From an uncultured Draconibacterium sp. (lineage in GTDB: Bacteria; Bacteroidota; Bacteroidia; Bacteroidales; Prolixibacteraceae), in contig NZ_OY776414.1 in NCBI RefSeq assembly GCF_963675585.1, positions 1,343,001-1,407,000 on the forward strand: a DNA stretch of 64,000 nucleotides. The letters run 5' to 3'. Below are positions 47,931 through 58,628 of this stretch, piece by piece (the first letter of the stretch is position 1; every line of letters starts with the position of its first letter). Under the pieces are notes generated by a model. That model searched no databases. It was given only the letters and a program-made list of their open reading frames with translations, and was not told where the DNA came from. Both the position numbers and the translations under genes were made by a program.

Positions 47931-49088
47931 ATGCTTAGATCAAAAAAAAATTATGTAAGAGCAGCAATTCTATTTATTGTTGCAATTATTGCCTTTTCGT
48001 GTTCCGAAGAACAAAAAAAACAATTGCCTCCTCCGGATGTAAAAGTTGTTGAAGTAGTGCAAAAAGACATTACCAACAAAGTTGATTTTGTTGGTGAAGT
48101 GTACGGATTTCAGGATATTTCCATAAGGGCAAGAGTGAGTGGATTTCTTGATGGGATACATTTCAAAGAAGGTTCTCACGTAAAAAAAGGTCAACTACTT
48201 TATTCCATCGATCCGCAACCTTTCGAAGCGGAAGTGGCTGCACAACAAAGTACGTTGGCAGAAGCTAAATCGGTATATGCGAAAGCCCAAAGCGATTTAA
48301 AAAGGTATAAACCATTGGCTGAAACAAATGCTGTTAGTCAAGCCGATTTGGACGGAGCGCAGTTGCAATTTGAGGCGGCTGAAGCAAAAGTTGAGGCAGC
48401 AAAAGCCAATTTGGAAATCGCCCAAATTAAACTGGGATATGCAAAAATATATTCGCCAATTGATGGCGTAATTGGAAAATCGTTGGCTAAAGTCGGCGAA
48501 GTGGTTGGCCAGGCACCACTCATTGTGCTTAACACCGTTTCGAATATGAAAGACATTCATGTTGAATTTTTTCTTCCTGAGAATCAATACTTAAGAACGG
48601 CGCAAATACTTAAGGCATCACCTGAATTAATAAAAGAGAGTGAAGAACACGACGGGCTTTTGGAACTGGTACTCGCTGACGGAAGTGTTCATGATTACAA
48701 AGGCTCCATAAATTTTATCGACCGTGGAGTTAATAGTACTACAGGAACAATATTAATACAAACTACTTTTAAAAATCCTGATGGACTAATTCGTCCCGGG
48801 CAATATGCCAAAGTTCGTATTCCGGTTAATTATAACGACGCCATTATTATTCCTCAAAAATGTGTAAAAGAGTTGCAGGGACAATATTCTGTATTTTCGG
48901 TAAATGCTGAAAACAAGGTTGAAACCCGGCAAATTGAAGTAGGAACAAAGGTTGGTGATATGTGGATTGTAACCAAGGGACTAAATGCTGGTGAGAAAGT
49001 GCTCATCGAAGGACTTCAGAAAGTTAGAAACGGTGTAACTGTTTCGCCCGAAGTTATTGAGTTTAAAAGTCAGTTCGAATCACTTTAA
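47931..49088 (+). CDS. RND efflux periplasmic adaptor (membrane fusion protein)
   Basis: A 385-residue membrane-fusion lipoprotein of the AcrA/MexA type that links the inner-membrane pump to the outer-membrane channel. The lipobox is AFSC, followed by a biotinyl-lipoyl-like domain with VDFVGEVYGFQDISIRARVSG, a coiled-coil hairpin (about 100-165, Ala/Glu/Lys-rich), and a beta-barrel domain with GTILIQTTFKNPDGLIRPGQYAKV. The frame runs upstream to 47868, but ATG at 47931 gives the signal sequence. It is followed after 10 bp by the pump gene. Confidence 0.93.
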   Translation: MLRSKKNYVRAAILFIVAIIAFSCSEEQKKQLPPPDVKVVEVVQKDITNKVDFVGEVYGFQDISIRARVSGFLDGIHFKEGSHVKKGQLLYSIDPQPFEAEVAAQQSTLAEAKSVYAKAQSDLKRYKPLAETNAVSQADLDGAQLQFEAAEAKVEAAKANLEIAQIKLGYAKIYSPIDGVIGKSLAKVGEVVGQAPLIVLNTVSNMKDIHVEFFLPENQYLRTAQILKASPELIKESEEHDGLLELVLADGSVHDYKGSINFIDRGVNSTTGTILIQTTFKNPDGLIRPGQYAKVRIPVNYNDAIIIPQKCVKELQGQYSVFSVNAENKVETRQIEVGTKVGDMWIVTKGLNAGEKVLIEGLQKVRNGVTVSPEVIEFKSQFESL

Positions 49089-49098
49089 GAATTAGCCC

Positions 49099-52000
49099 AT
49101 GTCAGATAATAAAGGAAATTTCTTTGTACACAGGCCTATTGTTGCAATGGTTATTGCCATTGTAATTGTGATTTTAGGACTGGTAATGTTAATGGGGCTC
49201 CCCATTGAACAATATCCAAACTTAACTCCTCCCATTGTACAGGTTCGAGGTAGTTATACAGGAGCAAATGCCTTAAATGTGGAAGAATCGATGGCTACAC
49301 CGCTGGAACAGCAAATTAACGGTGTTGACAACATGATTTATATGAAATCAACAAACTCAAACGATGGATCCATGAATATCCAGATTTCGTTTGATGTTGG
49401 AACCGATCCGGACATGAATACGGTACTGGCGCAAAACCGTGTTTCGGCAGCCACTGCCAAATTACCCGAATCGGTAAAAAGAATGGGAGTAACCACTCAA
49501 AAATCCCTTTCCAACGTTCTTCTTCTAATTGCCTTAACTTCAGATGGTCGATACGATCAGGATTTTCTGGGAAACTATGGACTGATAAACATCAAGGACC
49601 AACTGGCAAGGATTAAAGGTGTTGGTCGTGTTGATGTAATCGGAGCCTCCGATTATTCGATGCGTATTTGGGTAAAACCCGACCGATTGGCTGCCATTGG
49701 AATGACCATCCCGGAAATATTAAATGCAATTAATCAACAAAACACCATTGTGCCGGGAGGTAAATTTGGTGCTGAACCATCACCTGCCGGAACGGAATAT
49801 ACCTATACTGTTCGTATGCCCGAGCGCTTTAATTCGCCGGAAGAATTTGGCGAAATTGTGGTTAGAACGGAGTCGGATGGCTCGCAGGTAAAACTAAAGG
49901 ACATTGCTGAAATTAGCCTGGGAGTGGAAACCTACAGTGCATTTACACGGTTGAATGGTGAAGCCTGTTCGATTATTGCACTTTACCAGGCACCCGGATC
50001 CAATGCAACGGAACTGGCAAGTCAAATAAAACAGGAAATTGAAACCTTATCCGGTTCATTCCCTGAAGGAATCAAATACGACATATCACTTGATTCTACA
50101 GCGGCAATTACTGCAGGTATCAACGATATTGTTGAAACGCTTATTATTGCCTTACTTTTAGTAATTCTGGTTGTATTTATTTTTATACAAGACTGGCGTG
50201 CCACTTTAATTCCAACCATTGCAATACCCGTTTCACTGGTTGGTGCATTTATTTTCTTTCCCTTTTTAGGTTTTAGTATTAACGTATTGTCCTTACTTGG
50301 ATTGGTGCTGGCAATTGGAATTGTAGTTGACGATGCCATTGTTGTTGTAGAAGCTGTACAGGTAAACATATCGCATGGAATGACTGCGAAAGAAGCGACA
50401 CTTGATGCCATGCGTAAAGTTACTGCACCGGTTATTGCAACTACTCTGGTTTTGGTTGCGGTGTTTATTCCTGTGGCAGGAATGGCCGGAATTACAGGTC
50501 GTTTGTATCAGCAATTTGCAATTACCATTGTAGTTTCAGTTATTGTTTCGTCGGTAAATGCGCTTACTTTAAGTCCGGCTCTTGCCTCCCTTCTTTTAAA
50601 AGAACCCAAAGCTTACAAAGGTCCGCTTGGTTGGTTTTTCGGAAAGTTCAATAAATGGATGGGGAAATCTACCGAAGGTTACATGAAAGTTACCAATATA
50701 TTTGCCCGTAAAATCAAACGCGGCATTGTATTTATTATCGTTTTAACAGCCGCGGCCGGATTCTTTGGCAAGTTGGTTCCCGGAGGATTTATTCCTGCTG
50801 AAGACATGGGCTACTTTTTTGTAAACATGCAATTACCTGATGCAGCATCATTGCAACGGTCGGATGTGGTGAGTAAAAAAATTGAAGGCATTTTAAATGA
50901 CATTCCTGAAATAGAATACATTACCAACGCAACCGGATTTAGTATGTTATCCGGGTCGATGGCTACAAATACCGGGTTTATGTTTGTTGCCTTGCGTAAC
51001 TGGGACGAAAGAGACAAAACAGCAAATGAAATCATACAGGAAGTAAATGTAAAATTGGCACTTGGAGTAAACGAAGCGCAAGCTTTTGCATTCGGGCCTC
51101 CTGCCATTCCGGGTTTGGGAAATGGTTCCGGATTTAGCATCATGCTTCAGGACCGCGGAGGAAATACTCCGAATTATTTGTCTGAAAACGTGACGAAATT
51201 TATACAGGCGGCCAATGCCAGAGACGAAATTGGAAATGCATTTACTACTTTCCAGGCCAATGTTCCGCAGCGCTACATGAACATAGACAAGGAGAAAGCG
51301 TTAAAACTTGGCGTTTCGCTAAACGATCTTTACACCACCGTTGGCGCATTTATGGGAGGAGCTTATGTAAACGACTTTACACGGTTTGGACGATTGTACA
51401 AAACCTATATTCAGGCGGAACATCAATACCGTGTATCTGAAAACGACATCAACAGTTTCTTTATTAAAAACAAAACCGGCGAAATGGTTCCGCTTGCAAC
51501 ACTTGCCACAATCGATCCAATATCTGGTCCGGAATATACCACCCGTTTTAATTTATACAGGGCAGTTGAAGTTACCGGTTCACCAGCTGCAGGATATACT
51601 TCAGCTCAGGCAATGAAAGCCCTGGAAGAAGTTGCGGCAGAACTATTACCCGAAGATATGGGGTATCAATGGAATGCCATGTCGTTTCAGGAAAAACAAG
51701 CATCAGGATCTTTGGGAGTAATCATGACCTTTTCCTTACTTTTTGTATTTCTGATTCTTGCTGCCCAATACGAAAGCTGGTCCTTACCATTTAGTATCTT
51801 GCTGGGAACTCCCTTCGCCATTTTTGGGGCACTGTTTGCACTTTGGGCAGCACGTCTTTTTAGCGGCTCGTTCGAGAACAATATTTTTGCGCAGGTGAGT
51901 TTTGTAATGCTTATTGGAATGGCGGCCAAAAATGCCATTCTTATTGTAGAATTTGCGAAAGAGGAATTCGACAAAGGCAAAAGCTTATTCGATGCAGCCA

Positions 52001-52272
52001 TAGAAGCAGCACGATCGCGATTCCGTCCGATTTTAATGACAGCTTTCTCGTTTATACTTGGTATTTTTCCTTTGGTTGTAGCAAGTGGCTCAGGAGCTGA
52101 AGCGCGTAAAGTTATGGGAATGGCTTTGTTGGGAGGTATGACATTGGCAACACTTTTAGGAGTATTCCTCTACCCTATGCTTTTTGTATTTATCGGTAAA
52201 ATCGCAGGCTACGAAAAGAAAAGAGATAAAGCAGCACTTGCAGTGGAGTCTGGAAATAAAAAATCAATTTAA
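49099..52272 (+). CDS. RND multidrug efflux permease (HAE1/AcrB family)
   Basis: A 1,057-residue inner-membrane H+/drug antiporter. It has the AcrB plan: helix 1, a large periplasmic loop, helices 2-6, helix 7, a second loop, and helices 8-12. The proton-relay Asp pair is in GIVVDDAIVVVEAV (TM4), and the TM10 Lys region is in VMLIGMAAKNAILIVEFAKEEF. Start motifs FFVHRPIVAMVIAIVI and QYPNLTPPIVQV are typical of HAE1 pumps. It is the middle gene of a complete adaptor-pump-channel operon. The drugs exported are unknown. Confidence 0.95.
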   Translation: MSDNKGNFFVHRPIVAMVIAIVIVILGLVMLMGLPIEQYPNLTPPIVQVRGSYTGANALNVEESMATPLEQQINGVDNMIYMKSTNSNDGSMNIQISFDVGTDPDMNTVLAQNRVSAATAKLPESVKRMGVTTQKSLSNVLLLIALTSDGRYDQDFLGNYGLINIKDQLARIKGVGRVDVIGASDYSMRIWVKPDRLAAIGMTIPEILNAINQQNTIVPGGKFGAEPSPAGTEYTYTVRMPERFNSPEEFGEIVVRTESDGSQVKLKDIAEISLGVETYSAFTRLNGEACSIIALYQAPGSNATELASQIKQEIETLSGSFPEGIKYDISLDSTAAITAGINDIVETLIIALLLVILVVFIFIQDWRATLIPTIAIPVSLVGAFIFFPFLGFSINVLSLLGLVLAIGIVVDDAIVVVEAVQVNISHGMTAKEATLDAMRKVTAPVIATTLVLVAVFIPVAGMAGITGRLYQQFAITIVVSVIVSSVNALTLSPALASLLLKEPKAYKGPLGWFFGKFNKWMGKSTEGYMKVTNIFARKIKRGIVFIIVLTAAAGFFGKLVPGGFIPAEDMGYFFVNMQLPDAASLQRSDVVSKKIEGILNDIPEIEYITNATGFSMLSGSMATNTGFMFVALRNWDERDKTANEIIQEVNVKLALGVNEAQAFAFGPPAIPGLGNGSGFSIMLQDRGGNTPNYLSENVTKFIQAANARDEIGNAFTTFQANVPQRYMNIDKEKALKLGVSLNDLYTTVGAFMGGAYVNDFTRFGRLYKTYIQAEHQYRVSENDINSFFIKNKTGEMVPLATLATIDPISGPEYTTRFNLYRAVEVTGSPAAGYTSAQAMKALEEVAAELLPEDMGYQWNAMSFQEKQASGSLGVIMTFSLLFVFLILAAQYESWSLPFSILLGTPFAIFGALFALWAARLFSGSFENNIFAQVSFVMLIGMAAKNAILIVEFAKEEFDKGKSLFDAAIEAARSRFRPILMTAFSFILGIFPLVVASGSGAEARKVMGMALLGGMTLATLLGVFLYPMLFVFIGKIAGYEKKRDKAALAVESGNKKSI

Positions 52273-52281
52273 CCTAGACAA

Positions 52282-53658
52282 ATGATGAATATGAAACACG
52301 CAAAAATAATATACAATTTATCGCTGTTTGCGCTTCTTTTAGGTTTGGCAAACAGTTGCATGGTTGGCCCAAACTTTCAAAAGGTTGAAATTGAAAGCCC
52401 TGATTCGTACCGTTATCAGGATTCTGCCCGCGGAACCGAAACTGTAATGGATTGGAGCACATTTTTTAACGACAAAGTACTTCAGGAACTCATTGATTCC
52501 GCCTTGGTAAATAACAAAGACATGCGGATTGCTATTTCAAAAATAAATGAATCGAGAGCTTATTTGGGAATGGCAAACGCCGATTTGTATCCAGGTTTTT
52601 CCTACAGTGCCTCTTCTTCATTTGGAAACAGTTTGACCCCGGGTGGTGATGCAAATGCTGCATTCACCGGAACAGCAAATATAAACTGGGAGCTTGTTTT
52701 TTGGGGGAAATACCGCAGAGCCAGCGAAGCTGCCCAGGCAGATCTTGTAGCTTCTGAATACGGATTAAAAGCCATTGAATTAAGTTTAATTGCGCAGGTA
52801 TCGAATACCTATTATTCGCTTCTTGATTATAAAAATCGTTTAAGAATTGCCAAAAGCACGCTTGACTCGCGCACTGAATCCTTACGTATTGTTCGTGAAA
52901 GATTTGAAAAAGGTATTGTGCCGGAAATTGATTTAAATCAGGCGCAAATTCAGGAAGCTACTGCTGCTGCTGCAATTCCTGTTTACGAACGTTCGATTGC
53001 ATTTACAGAAAACGCTTTAAGTATTCTGATAGGTGAAAATCCCCGGAATTTTATTGCTGAAGTTGAAATTGAAAATATAAACCTGCCGGATTTTGTTCCT
53101 GCCGGACTACCGTCAGAATTGCTTCTTAAACGACCTGACATACTGGAGGCAGAACAATTATTGAAAGCTCAAAATGCACGAATTGGTGTTGCCCAAGCCA
53201 TGCGTTTCCCTTCAATTAGTTTAACAGGCTTTTTAGGATTATCAAGTCCTGAACTATCAGACTTTAATGCATTTGGTTCGATTGGTGCCGATTTGTTTGG
53301 ACCCATTTTCTATTTCGGAAAGAACAAACGCAGAGTTGAAGCGGCCCAGGAAGTAACTGAGCAGTTTAAATTGAACTACGAAAAAGCCGTTCTGTCGGCA
53401 TTCCGCGAAACTGAAGATGCTCTTGTTTATATACGCACGCTGCAGCAAGAGCTGGTATTTGTTGAAAAACAACTTGCTGCATCGCGTAACGGAGCTAAAT
53501 TAGCACGACAAAGATACGATGGTGGTGTTACCAGTTACCTGGAAGTATTAGACGCCGAGCGTGGACTTTTTAACATTGAATTGTATTATTCTGAAACGCT
53601 ACAAAAAATTATGGGGGCACATACCGATCTGTATAAAGCGCTTGGCGGTGATTGGTAA
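52282..53658 (+). CDS. TolC-family outer-membrane channel (NodT type)
   Basis: A 458-residue outer-membrane factor lipoprotein completing the RND pump. A signal peptide ends at ANSC (lipobox), followed by MVGPNFQKVE, typical of NodT lipoproteins. Two internal repeats of the OEP fold carry the long coiled-coil helices; SNTYYSLLDY and DAERGLFNIEL mark the halves. Start candidates are three in-frame ATGs at 52282, 52285 and 52291. It starts 9 bp after the pump gene and ends at a terminator, giving one three-gene operon. Confidence 0.93.
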   Translation: MMNMKHAKIIYNLSLFALLLGLANSCMVGPNFQKVEIESPDSYRYQDSARGTETVMDWSTFFNDKVLQELIDSALVNNKDMRIAISKINESRAYLGMANADLYPGFSYSASSSFGNSLTPGGDANAAFTGTANINWELVFWGKYRRASEAAQADLVASEYGLKAIELSLIAQVSNTYYSLLDYKNRLRIAKSTLDSRTESLRIVRERFEKGIVPEIDLNQAQIQEATAAAAIPVYERSIAFTENALSILIGENPRNFIAEVEIENINLPDFVPAGLPSELLLKRPDILEAEQLLKAQNARIGVAQAMRFPSISLTGFLGLSSPELSDFNAFGSIGADLFGPIFYFGKNKRRVEAAQEVTEQFKLNYEKAVLSAFRETEDALVYIRTLQQELVFVEKQLAASRNGAKLARQRYDGGVTSYLEVLDAERGLFNIELYYSETLQKIMGAHTDLYKALGGDW

Positions 53659-53690
53659 AATAGTTGAAACAACTTAAGTTGGCATACAAA

Positions 53691-53722
53691 AAGGGCTGTT
53701 AATGTTATTAACAGCCCTTTCT
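53691..53722. terminator. Bidirectional terminator after the efflux operon
   Basis: Perfect 12-bp stem (53691-53702 with 53708-53719) and short loop, T-rich on the right and A-rich on the left; it separates the channel gene from the convergent TPR-like gene. Confidence 0.85.
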
Positions 53723-53741
53723 ATTATAATTATGGTTTGGA

Positions 53742-54617
53742 TTACTTCCTGTAGTTTTTGTAGTAATTTGTTTTTTTCTCGTCGCCAAAAAGGGCATAAA
53801 TATTGGCTAAATATCCGGCGTATTCTTTTCCCGGCTCAATTTCCCACAATTTATTCAAATAGGGCAATGCCCTTTTAAAATCAGCAGTTACCAAATCGAG
53901 TTCTTTTAACAGGACATTGTACGTTTTTGTTGTTTTCTTTTGGTTGTATTTGTCCATTTCGCGTTTGTATCGATTTTGGCCTGCCCAGTAATATTTTTTT
54001 GCGTTCCACTCCAACGCAGTAATATTTTCAGGATTTAGTTCCAGAATGGCGTTTGAGGCTGAATCACACACCACAGTATTTTCCACAGATTTGTTTGCCT
54101 TTAAATAATTCAACAGTGCATCTTCTGTATTTTTGGCTTCTACACTCATTTTAGCCCACATTTCCAACGCTTTTTCATTTGAATCGATCTCACTGTAAAG
54201 AGCAAACATTCGTGCGTTTACATCGGCATTGGTTGTTCCATATTTTTCAATGTAACTTTCCAGTGCTGAAAGTTCTTTCGAAAGATTGTCCTCTTCCTTA
54301 TATATTTTCGCAAGAGTTTCGTACATTTCTGCATCCGAGTAATTTTTATATCTGGCCTGATCGAACCAGGCTTTGGCCTTTGCAAGATTGCCTGCCTGAA
54401 ATGCTGTTTTGGCTGCATGAGCAAACTCATTTCCAGCTACTTCTTCAACTGGGACATCAGTAAAATAGTTCGTCCACGAGTCAACAGCTTGAGCATAATT
54501 TCCTGCCGTTTCAAAAGTTGCGGCATCAGTTTTACCATTCGTAACAAGTTTAGGAGCTCCGCACGATGCAAGTAGAATAAGTAGCAGGCCACTCCACAAA
54601 AATTTACCTCTTTTCAT
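53742..54617 (-). CDS. TPR-like lipoprotein
   Basis: A 291-residue predicted lipoprotein (lipobox LLASC). The sequence is made of helical pairs resembling tetratricopeptide repeats, for example the NLAKAKAWFDQARY, NLSKELSALESYI and DVNARMFALYSE segments. I do not recognise a named family. It probably serves as a protein-interaction scaffold at a membrane. It is convergent with the efflux operon and lies 195 bp from the next minus-strand gene. Confidence 0.75.
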   Translation of the reverse strand: MKRGKFLWSGLLLILLASCGAPKLVTNGKTDAATFETAGNYAQAVDSWTNYFTDVPVEEVAGNEFAHAAKTAFQAGNLAKAKAWFDQARYKNYSDAEMYETLAKIYKEEDNLSKELSALESYIEKYGTTNADVNARMFALYSEIDSNEKALEMWAKMSVEAKNTEDALLNYLKANKSVENTVVCDSASNAILELNPENITALEWNAKKYYWAGQNRYKREMDKYNQKKTTKTYNVLLKELDLVTADFKRALPYLNKLWEIEPGKEYAGYLANIYALFGDEKKTNYYKNYRK

Positions 54618-54812
54618 TTAAATCGAATTCAATATTAAAAATGCTAAAAACAAAAAACAAACCGGATTAAGGCGCAATCATTGCCATAAATTCATTCGAT
54701 ATCCTGATTTTTTGTTTTTATGAATTCCCAAAACTACATAAATAATTGGGACTGGAACTATTTTGGAAGTTGTGTTAAAATTATGGAAACATGAACAAAG
54801 AAGATGATTCTG

Positions 54813-55898
54813 CTATTTGGTATCGGCCATTTGCTCCACTTTTCTGTCTTTCTCATGTAGATTTTCGTTTGTGGCTTCTAAAATATTGTCTTGTAATACC
54901 GGGTTTGTAAGCAAGTAGTCATGGCCCAACCCTTTCATATCTTTCATAGTGATAATCTTCTTTATATCCAGCACATTGATATACGATTCAAGTTCTTCGG
55001 GATCTTTCGGCCCTTTATTTCCCATCCTGTTTTTTAAATGCGCTACACTCGATAATTTTAATAAAACATCTTTCGAATTTACAAATACATCAACGGTATC
55101 AGCCATTTCATTCAAATTACAAAAGGCATTTCCCGCTTCAAATTCGTTTCGTGGAGCAACGCTTCCAACAAATAAAATCCGGTTGTATGTTTTCACCAGT
55201 GGAATGTTTTGTTTTTCCCTGTTTATCAAATACTGACGGAACATTTCATTTCCCATCGACGAAAATAAAATGGAAATTGTAAGGTCATCGGGGTGAGTTT
55301 CGAAAAATTTCTCATCGGTAACAAAATCTTCAAGCATGTGTTGAAATATTGCAAAATCGGCGGCACCTCTTTTTGAAGCCCTGAGCGCATTGTAATAACG
55401 ATATGCTTTGTCCTCGGTTCCCCAAGCAAATACAACAATTGCAGCATCGTTAAATAAAGAATCGCCATAATTGGTTTTCAAACGTTTCATATAACTATGC
55501 ACCTGTGTCTTAAACGATTTCCCATAACCGCCAACCACAAAATAGAAGTTTCTGATTCCTCTGTCCATTCTGGTATTTTGATACATTTGATAGAAAACAT
55601 TGTTTTTTATGGGCTCTTCGGGATATTTGTCAGAAACATTAATGGCGCGGTAGTTAACTTCTATCGAATCGTTTTCAAAGTCGTAGCTGCAAAAATATAG
55701 TGTATTCGTTTTATCTGTAAAACTATTTTGAAAGGTGTAGCTATTGTCCTCATTCACAACAATTGGCCGGTTGGTAAAAAAAGGAACTTTACTCTTGCTG
55801 TATTCTTGAGAAGAATTTTTAAAAACAGTGCTTTCAACCTGGGCGGATAATTGCCACGACAGAAGGACCAAAAGAAATAAAAAAGCAATAGACTTCAT
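54813..55898 (-). CDS. Exported alpha/beta hydrolase (DUF900-like)
   Basis: A 361-residue protein with a signal peptide (cleavage near LSAQ). The region FYFVVGGYGKSFK, IVVFAWGTEDK, SKRGAADFAIF, the nucleophile-type SSMGNEMFRQYL and a late GLGHDYLL His match the arrangement of DUF900-type alpha/beta hydrolases. The catalytic triad would be Ser, Asp and His. Substrate unknown. ATG at 55898 is chosen over one nine codons upstream. The gene follows another alpha/beta hydrolase on the same strand (41 bp gap). Confidence 0.65.
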   Translation of the reverse strand: MKSIAFLFLLVLLSWQLSAQVESTVFKNSSQEYSKSKVPFFTNRPIVVNEDNSYTFQNSFTDKTNTLYFCSYDFENDSIEVNYRAINVSDKYPEEPIKNNVFYQMYQNTRMDRGIRNFYFVVGGYGKSFKTQVHSYMKRLKTNYGDSLFNDAAIVVFAWGTEDKAYRYYNALRASKRGAADFAIFQHMLEDFVTDEKFFETHPDDLTISILFSSMGNEMFRQYLINREKQNIPLVKTYNRILFVGSVAPRNEFEAGNAFCNLNEMADTVDVFVNSKDVLLKLSSVAHLKNRMGNKGPKDPEELESYINVLDIKKIITMKDMKGLGHDYLLTNPVLQDNILEATNENLHEKDRKVEQMADTK

Positions 55899-55939
55899 GA
55901 TTGTTATTTTAACTAACGAACACATTAAAATTACAAAAG

Positions 55940-56671
55940 TTATTTAGCATTCACCAATTCCTCATTTATCAATTCACTGATTAGCGATCCTTTGGTAAGC
56001 ACCATCATGTGCGAACCGTCTTCTACCAGGTAATCAAAATAAATATTTCTGGCTGGTAAGGTATGATCGTTATCGCCGTGAATGTGTACTATATTTTCCC
56101 CTTTTTCAATGCGATCCCACTCCAGAATCATTTTTACTGTTCTACTTAAAAACTTAGGATCTTTGTCTTTTAACATCGAAATAAATGTTTCCTTGTCTTT
56201 GTTCCGATCAGGCTCAACAATTGGCTGAAGTATGCGAGCACCCATTTTCACAAAAGGAGATGGAATAATTTTGTACACAGGAATTGTTTTTTGAAAACGG
56301 TAGCGAAAAGGAAATTCTTTTCGGTTTTTAGCACTCGATATAACGATTATCTTATCAGGTTTTAAAAAATCACCCATTTCAATTGCCAGCATTCCACCAA
56401 GTGAAACACCCACAAGATAAAACTGTCGTGTTGTATCAATCTGCAGAGAAAGTTCCTTCGCAAATTCAGTCATGCCGGAACCTTTTTCGGGAGTAAAATA
56501 ATTTATGTGTTGAACTTCGAAACTGGAATCCAGTTCAATATTTTTAAACAAGCGGGCATCCGCGCCTTGTCCGGGTATAAAGTACACAATAGGTTTTTCT
56601 CCCTGAACTTCAGCACAAAAAACCTGATTGGCAGCAACTACTAAAACAAAATAAATAAGGAATAATCTCAT
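55940..56671 (-). CDS. Exported alpha/beta hydrolase
   Basis: A 243-residue alpha/beta hydrolase with an N-terminal signal peptide ending near VFCAE. The fold is shown by YFIPGQGADARLFKN (oxyanion region), the nucleophile elbow GVSLGG, a cap segment, and the late HIHGDNDHTLPARN and DGSHMMVL His. It resembles small carboxylesterases or lipases; the substrate is not known. It starts at ATG 56671 (a TTG lies two codons upstream). It is part of a minus-strand run with the DUF900-like gene and, 77 bp upstream, SulP. Confidence 0.8.
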   Translation of the reverse strand: MRLFLIYFVLVVAANQVFCAEVQGEKPIVYFIPGQGADARLFKNIELDSSFEVQHINYFTPEKGSGMTEFAKELSLQIDTTRQFYLVGVSLGGMLAIEMGDFLKPDKIIVISSAKNRKEFPFRYRFQKTIPVYKIIPSPFVKMGARILQPIVEPDRNKDKETFISMLKDKDPKFLSRTVKMILEWDRIEKGENIVHIHGDNDHTLPARNIYFDYLVEDGSHMMVLTKGSLISELINEELVNAK

Positions 56672-56748
56672 CAGCAATTCAGCGAGTTTTTCAGTTTATG
56701 CTAAAAATACAAAAACCAAAACAGAGCTGACGAATATTTTACGACGAA

Positions 56749-58402
56749 TTAAGAAGGTGAAAGAACTTTTAATTCAGACTGAGCCAATTCCAACGACTTT
56801 TCAAATGAATCGCAAATGTGTAATTTCATTAAAATATCAGAAATGCCGTTTTTTGCAAAATCGGCCAAAACATCCTTGTTTACACCTGAAAGAATAACAA
56901 CGATACCTTTATTTCTCAGTAATTTTAGCGTGTCTTTAAGGTTGTGTATTCCGGTTTGGTCGACAAAAGATACGTGTCGCATACGAATAATCAGTACTTT
57001 ACTTTTTATTCCAACTTCTTCCAATACTTCCGAATATCTTCTGGCCGAAGCAAAAAACAAGGGCCCGCTAATTTCGTAAATACTAATCTCTTTGGGCAAG
57101 TTGGAATAATCTTCAATAATATCGGTATCAACAATATTGTTAATTCTTTTTTCGCTTAAATCTGACATTCGTTTCATAAACAGGATGGCAGATAGAACAA
57201 CTCCAACCTGGATGGCGACAGTCAAATCAACCAAAACAGTTAGCAAAAATGTACTGATCAAAACAATTATATCGAAAAACGAACCTTTCAAAATGGCTTT
57301 AAACGACCGCCACTCACTCATATTATAGGCCACAACAATTAAGATTCCGGCTAAACACGACATCGGAATTAATTTTGCCCACTTGCCTAAAAACAACATT
57401 ATCAACAATAAAGTTAATGCGTGTACCATTCCGGAAATAGGTGTACGACCGCCATTTTTCACATTGGTTGCTGTTCGGGCAATTGCACCGGTAGCCGGAA
57501 TTCCTCCGAAAAACGGGGGTAACTATATTTGCAATTCCCTGTGCTATTAATTCGGTATTTGAACGGTGTTTTCCGCCAATCATACCGTCGGAAACAACAG
57601 CAGAAAGGAGTGACTCGATACCACCCAACAAAGCAATGGTTAATGCAGGTGCAAAGTAGTTATGTAGATTAGACCACTCTATTTTGGGTGTAACAAATTG
57701 AATGTTATTTGGAATATTGCCAAAAAAAGTTTCGATTGTTGAAACCGGAATATTAAAAACCTGAACCAATGCAGTTATAAGTAGTATGGAAATAAACGAT
57801 CCCGGAATTTTTGTCGTTATTTTTTTTGAATAAACCGTTATTAAAATGGTAACAACGGTGATGGATAATGCAGCAAAATTAATGGTATTTAAGTGTTTGA
57901 AATAGACAGCCCATTTTTCAATAAAATCAGAAGGAAGATGATCAACAGAAAGGCCCAGAGCATCCTTAATCTGTGTTGAAAAAATAACAAGTGCAATTCC
58001 ACTGGTAAAACCTACGATTAAGGGATGTGGAAAATATTTTAAAAGAACACCTAACTTTAACAGGCCAAAAAGAATCAGGATTACACCGGCCAGAACAGTG
58101 GAAATTAAAAGCCCGTTAACTCCGTATTGTTCCACAATACCGTAAACAATAATAATAAAGGCACCGGTTGGGCCTCCAATTTGCACCCGGCTGCCACCTA
58201 AAAAAGAGATGAAAAAGCCAGCTACAATTGCAGTAATTAAACCTTTTTCAGGAGAAACTCCGGAAGCTACCGCAAAGGCAATTGCCAGTGGTAAAGCAAC
58301 AATACCAACAACAATTCCAGCCAAAATATCATTCGAAACCTGCTTTCTGCTTAATCCACTTTTAAGTAGGGTAAACAGCTTTGGACTAAAAATCCTATTC
58401 AT
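56749..58402 (-). pseudogene. SulP family anion transporter with STAS domain, frameshifted
   Basis: A SulP (SLC26-like) sulfate/bicarbonate-type transporter of about 550 residues, split in two frames. The N-terminal part (58402 to about 57515) has the PLAIAFAVASGVSPEKGL and QIGGPTGAF motifs; at IANIVTP the frame is lost. The C-terminal part resumes with the remaining helices and the STAS domain (VDQTGIHNLKDTLKLL). A run of five G at 57515-57519 (C on the coding strand) has one base too many: removing one restores IANIVTP-FFGGIPATGAIA. Either a recent mutation or a sequencing error. Confidence 0.88.
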
Positions 58403-58628
58403 ACGTAATAATTGAAAACGTGTGCAAAGCTATATCGAAATCCACATTATTATTTTCATAGGATACGATTTTAATAATTTGAAACAAATAATTAACTTTT
58501 GCTATATAAAGCACGCTTTCTCCTTTTTTTCGGATGATAAAAGTCAGTGCATTTGAATGATGCAAATAACTATTGTAAAAGGTGTGAGAAACTCTATTAA
58601 ACTTTAAGCTCAAATAAAAGCAGTGCAG

